DNA from: Erythrobacter sp.
Lineage (GTDB): Bacteria > Pseudomonadota > Alphaproteobacteria > Sphingomonadales > Sphingomonadaceae
Direction: 5' to 3'
DNA: 64,000 nt
Assembly (NCBI GenBank): GCA_009993635.1
Contig: JAACTC010000010.1
Coordinates: 62,001-126,000 of the forward strand
Within the stretch, counting starts at the first letter, position 1; every line of letters begins with the position of its first letter. The notes under the pieces are model-generated. The model saw nothing but the letters and a program-made list of their open reading frames with translations, did not search any database and was not told where the DNA came from. This document shows positions 1 to 8,961 of this stretch, one piece after another. The position numbers and the translations under genes were made by a program.

Positions 1-326
<326 letters not shown>

Positions 327-429
327 GATAATTCCTCCCCCAATGGCCGCGCTTTGGCACGCGATCCATTCCCTTTTTACTCAGGCAAGGCCAGACCCTC
401 GCCCGTATTCTGCATTAGCGCTTCGCCGC

Positions 430-2829
430 TCAGAACGAACACTGCGCTCCGTCCGGCATATCCTGTCGGACGATGCGCGCCAACTGGATCGTCATCGGTG
501 CCTGCGATGTTATCGCAATCCGATCGCCCAGGCCTGGCGCGCATTCTTCGGTAATGATCATTTCGCGCCAATCCTTCCCGGCGCTGAGCGCCAGGTTGCG
601 GGTAATGTCGATCTCGCTGTCGCCCACGGTCAGCGTTACCTTGCCCGCAGGCTGCTGCGCCAGATTGTAGAGAATGCGGTAATCGCCCGATGCCGTTCCC
701 GACTGCGAAAGCGACAGCGTGGTGCCCGGACCAAAGGCGATTTCGCGCGCATCCTCCTGCCGATCCTTGTCGATCGCGCGGGCTGTGATGCCGCCGCCTT
801 CACCCCTCAGATTGGCCAGCGGGGTATTCCCGCCTAGCGCAACGATGTCTGTGCCCAACCGGCCCAGATCGTACCAGGCGGTCGCTCCGCTCTCCTGCAG
901 GTAGCCGCAATCTTCGGGCAACCGGGGCAGGGCGCTATGATCTTCGAGGCTGCGGCCATAGCCCAGATTGAAGAGCGCGCCATCGGGGCCGTTGACCGGC
1001 GCACCGCCGCAGTCGGCTGGCCAGCTGAACGAGAGCCTGCCGGTCGCTTCGCGATTGCCGTAGAGAATATCGGAAACCCCGGCTCCCTCGCTGCCCGGCA
1101 GCCAGGCGGCGATGAAGCCATCGGCGGCGTTGAGTTCGCGGTTCATCCACATCGCCCTGCCGGAGAGGAACACGGCGACCGTCGGGATGCCCCTGGCGTC
1201 CAGATCGCGCAGCAGTTCCAGCCCTTCGGTGTCGTCGAACACCAGAGTTTTCCGGTCGCCATAGAATTCGGCGTATGGCTCTTCGCCGAACACCACCACG
1301 GCAACATCATAGTCGCCGGCGTCGGCGGAACCATCGAGCGAGAGGGTTGCGCTGCCGCCCTTGGCCTTCGCCTCGTCCGCAATGGCGCGGTAGATCGAGG
1401 TGGCATTGGGGAAATAGCTGTTGTCCAGCTCGCCGCCGCCCTGCCAGGTCAGCGTCCACCCGCCGGCGGCCTGCGCGATATCGTCTGCCGCGCTGCCTGC
1501 AACCAGCACGCGCGCGCCTTGCCTGATCGGCAGCACACCATTGTTCTTGAGCACGACCATGGACTTGGCCACCGCCTCGCGTGCGATCGCGCGATGGTCC
1601 GGCGAGGCGAGCAGCGAGTAGTCGCCTGCATTGGCGCGTGCCGAGGGCCTGGCCGCATCGGCATCGAGCAGGCCAAGGCGCATTTTCAGCCGCAGCACCC
1701 GGCCAACCGCTTCGTCGAGCCGGTTCATGGGGATCGTGCCGTCGTTCACCTGTGCCACCAGATTATCCAGCAGCGCCTTCCAGTCGTCGGGCACCATATA
1801 GATGTCGAGCCCGGCCATCAGCGCCTGCGGGCAATCGGCATTGGTGCAGCCCGCGATCTGGCCATGCGCATTCCAGTCGCCCACGACCACGCCTTCGAAA
1901 CCCATTTCATCGCGCAGCAGCCCGGTCAGCAGATCGCGATTGCCGTGCATCTTCACCCCATTCACCGAGTTGAAGCTGGCCATGATGACCTCGACACCCG
2001 CATCGATTGCGGCGGGGTAGGGCACCGCGTGGATTGCCTTCAATTCTTCGATATCGCCATTGACGTCGCCCTGGTCGACGCCCTGATCGGTGCCGCCATC
2101 GGCGAAGAAGTGTTTGGCGGTGGCGGCGACGCGGGCCCGGCCCAGATAGTCTTGCGAGCCGGGTGTACCCTGCAATCCCTCGACCAGCGCGGCGCCCATC
2201 TCGGCCACGATCCGCGGATCTTCGGAATAGCTTTCGTAGCTGCGCCCCCAGCGATCGTCACGGGCCACGGCAACCGTGGGGGAGAAGTTCCAGTCGATCC
2301 CCGTAACCTCGATTTCCACTGCCGTGGCGGCCCCGATGCGGCGTAGGAGATCCGCATCGCGGGTCGCGCCGAGGCCGACATTATGCGGGAAAATCGTCGC
2401 ACCCACGATATTGGTGTGTCCATGGACGGCATCGGTGCCCCAGATCGTCGGGATGACAGGCTCGCCATCGGGCAGCGGCCGGGTCGATGCGTCCCACATC
2501 TCGTCCGCCAGCGCGAGCCATTGCGCAGCGGGTGCGAACTCGTCGCCCCCGGGTCCGCCATTGCCGCCGTTGAGATAGCTGCCGAAGCGGTAGCGGGCCA
2601 TGTCTTGTGCGGTGAAGGAATTGATCTGCGGCTGGATCAGCTGCGCGACCTTACGCTCCACGCTCATTCGCGAAAGCAGATCGGCCACCCGGGCATCTTC
2701 GCTCGCCGCCGATGGTTCGGCCATGGCGGCCGGGCCGGTAGAGGCGAAGGGCGGCTGGCCGCAACCTGCAACACCTGCCCCCAGAACCACCGTAGCCATC
2801 AGACATCGCAGCGTCGTCCAAGACCGCAT
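430..2829 (-). CDS. Glycoside hydrolase family 3 lipoprotein (beta-glucosidase / exo-beta-glucanase type)
   Basis: A 799-residue protein with a lipoprotein signal (lipobox V-A-G-C, Cys23), so it is probably anchored in an envelope membrane facing the periplasm or surface. The GH3 N-terminal barrel runs from about 45 to 400. 'IWGTDAVHGHTN' (130-140) and 'ATAKHFFADGG' (236-246) match substrate-binding loops, and Asp318 in 'VVGDWN' is the expected catalytic nucleophile. The second GH3 domain follows (about 420-620). The last ~150 residues resemble the extra C-terminal domain of proteobacterial exo-1,3/1,4-beta-glucan glucohydrolases. It lies between an MFS transporter and an SSS symporter, under a LacI regulator. 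Cello-oligosaccharides or mixed-linkage glucans are likely substrates, but this is inferred. Confidence 0.92.
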   Translation of the reverse strand: MRSWTTLRCLMATVVLGAGVAGCGQPPFASTGPAAMAEPSAASEDARVADLLSRMSVERKVAQLIQPQINSFTAQDMARYRFGSYLNGGNGGPGGDEFAPAAQWLALADEMWDASTRPLPDGEPVIPTIWGTDAVHGHTNIVGATIFPHNVGLGATRDADLLRRIGAATAVEIEVTGIDWNFSPTVAVARDDRWGRSYESYSEDPRIVAEMGAALVEGLQGTPGSQDYLGRARVAATAKHFFADGGTDQGVDQGDVNGDIEELKAIHAVPYPAAIDAGVEVIMASFNSVNGVKMHGNRDLLTGLLRDEMGFEGVVVGDWNAHGQIAGCTNADCPQALMAGLDIYMVPDDWKALLDNLVAQVNDGTIPMNRLDEAVGRVLRLKMRLGLLDADAARPSARANAGDYSLLASPDHRAIAREAVAKSMVVLKNNGVLPIRQGARVLVAGSAADDIAQAAGGWTLTWQGGGELDNSYFPNATSIYRAIADEAKAKGGSATLSLDGSADAGDYDVAVVVFGEEPYAEFYGDRKTLVFDDTEGLELLRDLDARGIPTVAVFLSGRAMWMNRELNAADGFIAAWLPGSEGAGVSDILYGNREATGRLSFSWPADCGGAPVNGPDGALFNLGYGRSLEDHSALPRLPEDCGYLQESGATAWYDLGRLGTDIVALGGNTPLANLRGEGGGITARAIDKDRQEDAREIAFGPGTTLSLSQSGTASGDYRILYNLAQQPAGKVTLTVGDSEIDITRNLALSAGKDWREMIITEECAPGLGDRIAITSQAPMTIQLARIVRQDMPDGAQCSF

Positions 2830-2852
2830 TCCTCAACCCTCTCGCCATCTTT

Positions 2853-2868
2853 GTGAACGTTATCAATT
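2853..2868. promoter_or_regulatory. Possible LacI-family operator upstream of the GH3 gene
   Basis: The string GTGAACGTTATCAATT sits 24-39 bases upstream of the GH3 start. It contains the AACGTT core and a right half CGTTATCAA of the kind bound by many LacI-family repressors, while the left half matches poorly. The LacI gene of this locus lies two genes upstream. The site is weak and unproven. Confidence 0.3.
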
Positions 2869-2917
2869 TTTGTTGCATGGCGTTGATTCAATTGCAAGCC
2901 ACTATGCGGGCGGGCCG

Positions 2918-4120
2918 CTAGTGGGGGCGGGAAAGCGTGGCCAGCAGGATCGCTGCCAGCGCGGCGCAACCGGCGAGCGCGACGAACAGGCCGGAAAAGC
3001 CGAAGATCGGCACCAGGCTCAGCGTGAGCCACGGCATCACGAGAGAGGGGCAGGTGTTTGTGAGGTTGAAAATGCCGAGATCGCGCCCGCGATTGCGTGC
3101 TCGGGGCAGGACCCGCAGGGTCTGCCCGGTGTGCAGGGAGAGGAACACCGATGCGGCAATTCCGAAAATCACGTAACCCGCCAGCGCGGTGCCGAGCGAG
3201 GTCGAAACCGCCATTGCGGACAGGCCAACTCCGGCGATTCCCGCCGCCACCGCGAGCGGGAGGAAGGGGCGATGAAAGCGATCGGCAAGGTGGCCGGTCA
3301 GCAGGGCAAGCGGGACCGACGCGACCAGAATGATGCTGAAGATCTGCGCCACCCGCGCGTCCGTCATCGCCGGATCGACCGAACGGAACCAGAAATAGAG
3401 ATAGGCGAACAGCGCAGCCTCGGAAATCTGGATCAGCAACCGCGCCAGCCACATCCGCGCAACGACCCGTTTCGGGTGGGGCAGGGCGGGCGCGCCGCTT
3501 TCTGGCGCGTCGTGCTCGTCGCGCATCAGGTGGGGGAAGCGGCGTGGCGCGCCCACCACCAGCGCAGGCAGGACGCACACGGCAACCATTGCGGCGACGA
3601 GCCAGAGCCGGCCCTGCGCGTCGGCGAGGCCGGGCAAAGTAATGAACGCCGCGCTCAGCGCGCCAGCGGCCGGCGACATGGCCATCAGCCCACCCAGCAG
3701 GCCCTTCTGCGCGTCCGGCACGCAGTCCCCCGCCCAGGCCGCGAGGGACGAGAGCATCATGTTCAGGCCCAGCTGCCACAACACCAGCAGCACGATCAGC
3801 CACACGATGTCGGCAACCTGAGCAAAGGCAACCAGCATCAGGCTGGACAGCACCAGCCCCAAGGCAATCCATACGCGCCGGGTTCCTGTGCGGTCGCTCA
3901 GCCAGCCGAAAGCGATGTTCGCCGCACTGGCCGCCAGCGCCCCGGCAAAGGTCGCGTAGGCCAGCCACACGACGTCGCGCTCCCCGACCAGGGCGGTAAC
4001 CTGCATGGGAAGGAGGATGGTGAGGAAGGGAACATAGGCGATCGCTCCGCCCGCGGCGGCCAGCGCATAGAGCAGCAGGAAGTGCGGGGCCTGCCTTGCC
4101 GTTGCCGGCTCAATCGCCAT
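2918..4120 (-). CDS. MFS transporter, probably sugar uptake
   Basis: A 400-residue polytopic inner-membrane protein with about twelve hydrophobic segments. After the second helix comes 'AFGWLSDRTGTRRVW', a form of the MFS signature loop (G-x-L-x-D-R-x-G-x-R). The central loop (around 190-215) is charged and Pro-rich, as usual between the two six-helix halves. The gene overlaps the end of the lacI-type gene by 11 bases, so the two are co-translated. It precedes the GH3 gene by 88 bases. Context suggests import of a beta-linked oligosaccharide or glucose; the sequence alone does not fix the substrate. Confidence 0.85.
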   Translation of the reverse strand: MAIEPATARQAPHFLLLYALAAAGGAIAYVPFLTILLPMQVTALVGERDVVWLAYATFAGALAASAANIAFGWLSDRTGTRRVWIALGLVLSSLMLVAFAQVADIVWLIVLLVLWQLGLNMMLSSLAAWAGDCVPDAQKGLLGGLMAMSPAAGALSAAFITLPGLADAQGRLWLVAAMVAVCVLPALVVGAPRRFPHLMRDEHDAPESGAPALPHPKRVVARMWLARLLIQISEAALFAYLYFWFRSVDPAMTDARVAQIFSIILVASVPLALLTGHLADRFHRPFLPLAVAAGIAGVGLSAMAVSTSLGTALAGYVIFGIAASVFLSLHTGQTLRVLPRARNRGRDLGIFNLTNTCPSLVMPWLTLSLVPIFGFSGLFVALAGCAALAAILLATLSRPH

Positions 4121-5168
4121 CGGGCGCCAGCGCAGTCGATCCGCGTTCGATCAGCCTGGCCTCGATCACCTCGGTCTCGGTCGGCAGTTCCTCGCCCCGG
4201 TTGGCGGCAATCAGCAGTTCCACCGCGCGCGAAACGGTGGCCGCGATCGGCTGGTCGACCGCGGTCAGCGGAGGCTGGCTGAACATCGCGATCGGGGTGT
4301 TGTCGAAGCTGACGATGGACAGGTCGAACGGAACCGCGATGCCCCGCTCGGCAGCGGCATCCAGTGTCGCGATTGCCATCTGGTCGTTGCTGGCAAGGAT
4401 CGCCGTGGTCTGCGGAGAACGGGCCAGCAGCTCGGTTGCCGCGGCCAGGCCCGACTCGTAGCTGAAATCGCCAGCGGCGCTCAGCCCGTCGGCAGGCAGG
4501 CCCGCCTGCTCCATCGCGTCTCGCCATCCCTGTTCGCGCCGCGCGCTCAGCTGGTATTCCGGCGCGCCCTTGATGAACCCGATACGGCGGTGCCCCAGGT
4601 CGATAAGATGCTGCGTCGCCAGCCGGGCCGCACCCTCGTCATCCATTTCCAGCGTCAGGCCCGGGCTGGAATCGCGAACCCCGATCCGCGCGAAAGGCAC
4701 CCCGCGCTTCTTCAGCAGGCCGGTGATGAGGGGGTTTTCGGAATGCGGCGGCGTCAGGATGATGCCGTCGGGCTCCAGCGCGATAAGGGCTGCATTGAGT
4801 TCGCGTTCCACATGATCGCTGTGCGTATCGACCAGTTCGATAATCATGCGATAGCCGAACTCGGCGCATTTCAGCATCCCGCCGAGCAGCATCTGGTCGA
4901 CCCAGTCGGTGCCCTGGCGGGCCTGCCAGTCGGCGATGGTGCGCTCGCGATCATTGAGCGCGAGGATCAGGTAGGACCGCGATCCGCTCATCCGGCGTGC
5001 AGCGATCGACGGTACGTAGCCGAGCTTCTCGATGGAGGCCTGGACGCGCTCCTTCATTGCGGGCCGCACATTGGGCTCGCCATTGATGACGCGGCTCACC
5101 GTCTGCAGGCTTACACCCGCATCGGCCGCAACATGCTTGATGGTAACCGCCTGGCGCCGTCTCGCCAT
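4110..5168 (-). CDS. LacI-family transcriptional regulator
   Basis: A 352-residue repressor-like protein. The N-terminal helix-turn-helix is clear: 'TIKHVAADAGVSLQTVSRVI' at about 9-28, followed by the hinge 'LGYVPSIAARRMSG' (50-63). The remainder is a periplasmic-binding-protein-like effector domain with 'LGHRRIGFIKG' near 190 and 'AILASNDQMAIATLDAA' near 260, where the conserved N-D pair contacts sugar in this family. It lies between the TonB receptor gene and the transporter/GH3 genes and very probably controls them in response to a sugar. Its stop overlaps the MFS start. Confidence 0.93.
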   Translation of the reverse strand: MARRRQAVTIKHVAADAGVSLQTVSRVINGEPNVRPAMKERVQASIEKLGYVPSIAARRMSGSRSYLILALNDRERTIADWQARQGTDWVDQMLLGGMLKCAEFGYRMIIELVDTHSDHVERELNAALIALEPDGIILTPPHSENPLITGLLKKRGVPFARIGVRDSSPGLTLEMDDEGAARLATQHLIDLGHRRIGFIKGAPEYQLSARREQGWRDAMEQAGLPADGLSAAGDFSYESGLAAATELLARSPQTTAILASNDQMAIATLDAAAERGIAVPFDLSIVSFDNTPIAMFSQPPLTAVDQPIAATVSRAVELLIAANRGEELPTETEVIEARLIERGSTALAPDGD

Positions 5169-5367
5169 GGTTTCGCTAACCCTCCACGCAGATTGCCGGG
5201 CTAGCGTCGTTGGCTGCGGATGGCCAGACCCTGCGATGCCTCGATTGCACGGCTTCGGAAAAACCGGACATTCGCTGTGCCGTCGGAGGAAGGGTGGGGC
5301 TGCGCATGGTCAATCCGGCCGCTGCTGGATCTTTGCTTGATGCCCGCACGGCGCATGCGTCGCCCGG

Positions 5368-5401
5368 AAAAACGGACCCCCACCATGTGGCAGGGGTCCG
5401 T
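5368..5401 (-). terminator. Rho-independent terminator after the TonB receptor gene
   Basis: A perfect 9-bp stem (ACGGACCCC at 5372-5380 with GGGGTCCGT at 5393-5401) is followed on the minus strand by a run of five T (5368-5372). It lies 31 bases past the receptor stop codon and separates the receptor transcript from the LacI gene downstream. Confidence 0.8.
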
Positions 5402-5431
5402 GAATGGCGGCCATATCGGGCTTCGGTTCGG

Positions 5432-8400
5432 TTAGTATTTGAAGCGCGCGATGAAGGTGAACCGGCGGTCGTTGCGGAATGCCGACCGGGTGACGCGCGT
5501 CCCGTCGAAGTCGATCACCTGCGATGTGGTGGTGACCTCGTCGAGCAGGTTCACACCCTGCACGCCGATCTTGAGGAACTCGGTGACGTCATAGAAAATC
5601 GACGCATCGAGCTGCCCGGTGGAATCCTGGAAGATCGGCGAGAACGGGAAGATGTCGTCGCGCGGCGTCAGCAAGAACTCCGACCGCCAGTTATACGCGG
5701 CGCGCATCGCCAGCGGCCCTTTCTCGTAGAACACCGTCGCGTTGATCGTGTGCTCCGAAATACCGGCCAGCGGCTGGAGACCCACGAACGGGCCACCGTT
5801 GAGCGGGCCGACGCCGGCGACCGACGGCGAGCCGATGCCGGAGATTTCCGGGTTCGGGAAATCGCTGCCATCGACATAGGTGTAGGAGAACTGCGATCCC
5901 AGACCGCCAAGCAAGCCCGGCAGGAAATCGTAGCTCTGCTGGTAGGCGATTTCGAACCCTTTCAGCGTGCCGCTGATGTCGTTCGCCGGACCGGTGATGA
6001 TGACATCGGCAGAGGTTCCGCTCGGCGCGGTGTAGGTCTGCACACCCGTGCCGATGGTCACGATCCCTTCGATATCCTTCACGAATGCCGCTGCTGTCAG
6101 CGAGCCGACATCGGCGAAATACCATTCTGCGGACAGATCGTAGTTCCACGATTCCACCGGTCGGATCCCGCGGTTGCCCGTGGAGAGGCCCAGCAGGGGG
6201 CCCGTGTTGGGGTTGCCTGCTGCGCTGAACGTACCACTGGCGATGAAGGTGTTGAGATCGGGCCGCGAGATCGCCCGGGACACCGCGCCGCGGATGACCA
6301 CGCCGTTGCCGTTGTCGAAGCGAACGTTGAACGCGGGCAGCCAGTGCTCGAATTCGATATCGCGGTTATCCCGGATCGCCTCACCCGTGATGAGGGACGC
6401 AAATTCCGCCTGCCGCTCGGGTGTGAAAGCGCAATAGGGACGCGGCGCACCCGGAGGGCCCGGGCGACTGCAGGCGTCGACGACTTCGGAAACCTGGACG
6501 ACGCCATCGCCATTGCCGCCATTCACGGGATTGTCGAACAGCGTACCGGGCTGTTCGAAGCCGACTAGCGAAGACTGTTCGATCCTGGTCTTCACGTAAC
6601 GCAGGCCAAGGTTGCCCGACATCGTCCAATCGCCGAAATATTTCTCGAAATCGATCCGGGCGTATGCCGCAGCGGTGATTTCGGTGATGTCGGAGATTTC
6701 ACGCGGGCAGAAAGGATCGCACTGCGTCACTTCACCAGTGACGGGATTGACTTCGGTCCGCCCGTTCACGCCCAGATTGCCCGCTTCGGGGGTTTGCGAA
6801 AACCTGGTCAGGTCGTCCCACTGCTGGTTGATGACGCCGTTCAGGTAATCCTGCAGGAAATCGTCGCCGCCATAGAAATACGCGCCACCGCCGGGGATCG
6901 GCGTGCCGGCTTCGCCGCGCTGGAAGTTGTTGGCGAACGGGGTGACGTATTGAGAGTAGCTCGGGAACTCGTCCACGAAGGCACCGCCACCGGTCGCGTT
7001 TTCCTGACCGGGCAGACCGGTGTAGAAACGGCCGGGGATGAACCCGTTGCCGAACGGACCGGGGCCGTTCGCGCCGCAGCCGGGGCCTGCGCCCCACGGC
7101 GCGCAGCCGGCACGGCCGGTCCACGGCGCGGAAAGGTTGCCCCAGGTGCTGAAGTTGGTGTTGCGGGTCGTGCGGTCGCGGGAGGCCCAGCGCGCACCGA
7201 ACTTCGCGGTGCGGAAGAAGCCCTCGTCGCTCAGGTCGTATTCCAGATCGGCCTTCACGCTCATCAGGTCGCCGTCGTTCCGCTCGCGGCTGTCCAGACC
7301 GAACCAGTAATAGCTGTAGAAGCCACTGGTGAAGTAGTCCGCAGGCGAACCTTCGGGCGCGAGGAACTGGACGTTGGGCGTCTCACCGCTGAGGTCGAGG
7401 TCGATATCGGCCCAGGTGCTGGTTGCGCCGAATACTGCATCGCGCGTGAGGTTGGAGGTGATGTACTGCGCTTCGAAATTACCCCGCATCCGGTCGCTGA
7501 ATTCCATGTCGACGTCGAAGGAGTAATCCTCCGTCACCGACCTTGTGTCGCGCAGGAAGCGCAGCGCATCGACCGGGATGCCGCCACGGCCGAAAGGCGT
7601 TGCGTAGGCATCGCCGACATTGTCGGTCAGGATGCCGCTCACGAACTGGCCGTCGTCATCGAAGGTGAAGTTGGTGCCGGGGCGCGGATCGGGCGCGGAA
7701 ACGCCATCGTCGATCCGGCCGAGCAGGGCGTATTCTTCGGTGAAGAAGCTGGTTTCCGAACGCAGGTATTCCAGCGTCATGCGGAAGCTGCCGTCCAGCG
7801 ATTCGAACTGGCCGACAGCCGAAATCGCCTCGCGTTCACGGTCCAGGTCGGTCGTGCGAACACCGGCATATTGGGGCACGACCACAGCCCCGGCGGGCGG
7901 GAACTGGTCGGGCGTAAAGTTGGGCGTGTCGCCGAAGCCGCCCGAATTGACGTCGAATACGCGCAGGCAGCCGCCGCTCAGATCGGCATTGCGATAGCAG
8001 GGGTCCGCCACCTGCGATGCATCGGTCCGGCTCTTGAGGCGCGAATTCGAATAGGCGACCTGCAGCCCGAAGGTACCGGCTGCGGTATCGAAGGTGTTCG
8101 ACCCCAGGATGTTGAAGGTCGGCGACCATTCCTCGCGCAGATCGCCGTAATTGCCTTCGATCGATCCCGCGATCCTGAGGCCCGGATTGTCGAGCGGCTT
8201 GCGCGTGACGAGATTGACGAGGCCTGCGATCTGGCCTTCGATCATGTCTGCCGTCACGTTCTTGTACACATCGACCCGGCCGACGAGTTCGGGGGACACG
8301 TCTTCGAAGCTGAGGCTGCGCCCCCCATTGGCGGAGAAGATTTCGCGCCCGTTCAGTTCCGAACGTACGTAAGGCAGGCCGCGGATGATGACCCCCGTCC

Positions 8401-8794
8401 CCTCGACCGAGAAACGGTCTGGGTCGGAAGTTTTCTCGAAGCGACCGATATTGACGCCGGGCACACGCTGCAGAGCTTCCGCAACCGAGCGATCGGGCAG
8501 GGCGCCGATATCCTCGGCGGTGATCGAATCGACCACCGTATCGGCAAAGCGTTTCACGTTCTGCGCGTTTTCGAGCGAGGCGCGATAGCCGCTGACGACG
8601 ATCACGTTTTCGGTGACGTCCTCCTCGACGACAACGTCTTCCTCGGCGATCACTTCGTCGTCCTGCGCGTTCTCGTCGTCGGCGGTTTGCGCGTGGGCAG
8701 GCTGGGCAACCAGCGCGAGCGCCATGCTGGATGCCGTCCCGAGAGCGAGGGCACGCCAGGTCCGACGCGGCGCAAATGAGTGCGATTGCTTCAA
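5432..8794 (-). CDS. TonB-dependent receptor, Xanthomonas/Caulobacter type
   Basis: An outer-membrane active transporter of 1120 residues, longer than most of its class. The start is taken as TTG at 8794 because a full Shine-Dalgarno GGGGAGG lies five bases before it; an ATG at 8815 has no such site. This gives a clean signal peptide ending near 'QPAHAQ'. An acidic Glu/Asp-rich stretch and a TonB-box-like 'VIVVSGYR' follow. The plug domain (about 65-190) contains 'ALPDRSVAEALQRVPGVNI', 'IIRGLPYVRSELNG' and 'AGLVNLVTRKPL'. The barrel ends in 'FIARFKY', with the C-terminal aromatic residue used for barrel insertion. Two Cys-rich loops occur in the barrel. Its neighbours (LacI, GH3, sugar transporters) suggest a carbohydrate ligand. 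Confidence 0.95.
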   Translation of the reverse strand: MKQSHSFAPRRTWRALALGTASSMALALVAQPAHAQTADDENAQDDEVIAEEDVVVEEDVTENVIVVSGYRASLENAQNVKRFADTVVDSITAEDIGALPDRSVAEALQRVPGVNIGRFEKTSDPDRFSVEGTGVIIRGLPYVRSELNGREIFSANGGRSLSFEDVSPELVGRVDVYKNVTADMIEGQIAGLVNLVTRKPLDNPGLRIAGSIEGNYGDLREEWSPTFNILGSNTFDTAAGTFGLQVAYSNSRLKSRTDASQVADPCYRNADLSGGCLRVFDVNSGGFGDTPNFTPDQFPPAGAVVVPQYAGVRTTDLDREREAISAVGQFESLDGSFRMTLEYLRSETSFFTEEYALLGRIDDGVSAPDPRPGTNFTFDDDGQFVSGILTDNVGDAYATPFGRGGIPVDALRFLRDTRSVTEDYSFDVDMEFSDRMRGNFEAQYITSNLTRDAVFGATSTWADIDLDLSGETPNVQFLAPEGSPADYFTSGFYSYYWFGLDSRERNDGDLMSVKADLEYDLSDEGFFRTAKFGARWASRDRTTRNTNFSTWGNLSAPWTGRAGCAPWGAGPGCGANGPGPFGNGFIPGRFYTGLPGQENATGGGAFVDEFPSYSQYVTPFANNFQRGEAGTPIPGGGAYFYGGDDFLQDYLNGVINQQWDDLTRFSQTPEAGNLGVNGRTEVNPVTGEVTQCDPFCPREISDITEITAAAYARIDFEKYFGDWTMSGNLGLRYVKTRIEQSSLVGFEQPGTLFDNPVNGGNGDGVVQVSEVVDACSRPGPPGAPRPYCAFTPERQAEFASLITGEAIRDNRDIEFEHWLPAFNVRFDNGNGVVIRGAVSRAISRPDLNTFIASGTFSAAGNPNTGPLLGLSTGNRGIRPVESWNYDLSAEWYFADVGSLTAAAFVKDIEGIVTIGTGVQTYTAPSGTSADVIITGPANDISGTLKGFEIAYQQSYDFLPGLLGGLGSQFSYTYVDGSDFPNPEISGIGSPSVAGVGPLNGGPFVGLQPLAGISEHTINATVFYEKGPLAMRAAYNWRSEFLLTPRDDIFPFSPIFQDSTGQLDASIFYDVTEFLKIGVQGVNLLDEVTTTSQVIDFDGTRVTRSAFRNDRRFTFIARFKY

Positions 8795-8799
8795 GATTT

Positions 8800-8806
8800 C
8801 CTCCCC
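8800..8806 (-). promoter_or_regulatory. Shine-Dalgarno that sets a TTG start for the TonB receptor
   Basis: The minus strand reads GGGGAGG here, then AAATC, then TTG (8794-8792). The nearest upstream ATG (8815) lies before this site and has no purine-rich sequence at a suitable distance. Starting at TTG also shortens the signal peptide to a normal length. Confidence 0.75.
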
Positions 8807-8863
8807 GTGAATCATTCGACCAGGCTCGTGCCCGGTTCCTTGATGAATTCCCTATATGCGCCA

Positions 8864-8879
8864 TTGTGATCGTTCACAA
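8864..8879. promoter_or_regulatory. Palindrome in the divergent receptor/halogenase promoter region
   Basis: TTGTGATCGTTCACAA has 6-bp inverted arms (TTGTGA/TCACAA) around TCGT. A second GTTCACA occurs at 8892-8898. The site lies between the two divergent starts (8794 and 8962) and could serve both. The TGTGA/TCACA halves look CRP/FNR-like, but the spacer is four bases instead of the usual six, so the binding protein is unknown. Confidence 0.4.
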
Positions 8880-8961
8880 GCGAAAATGAAGGTTCACATT
8901 CAGGCCGGTGGTGCTATCACCCGCGTTTCCAACTTTGCGCCGGCATGACAGGGAGAGGGCC

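Noticed and set aside
2600..4282. 560-residue plus-strand frame across the GH3/MFS junction
   Set aside because: Shadow of the MFS gene, very rich in Arg, Gln and His, with no domain.
6794..8779. 661-residue plus-strand frame opposite the TonB receptor
   Set aside because: Antisense shadow with no recognisable motif; the receptor frame is unmistakable.
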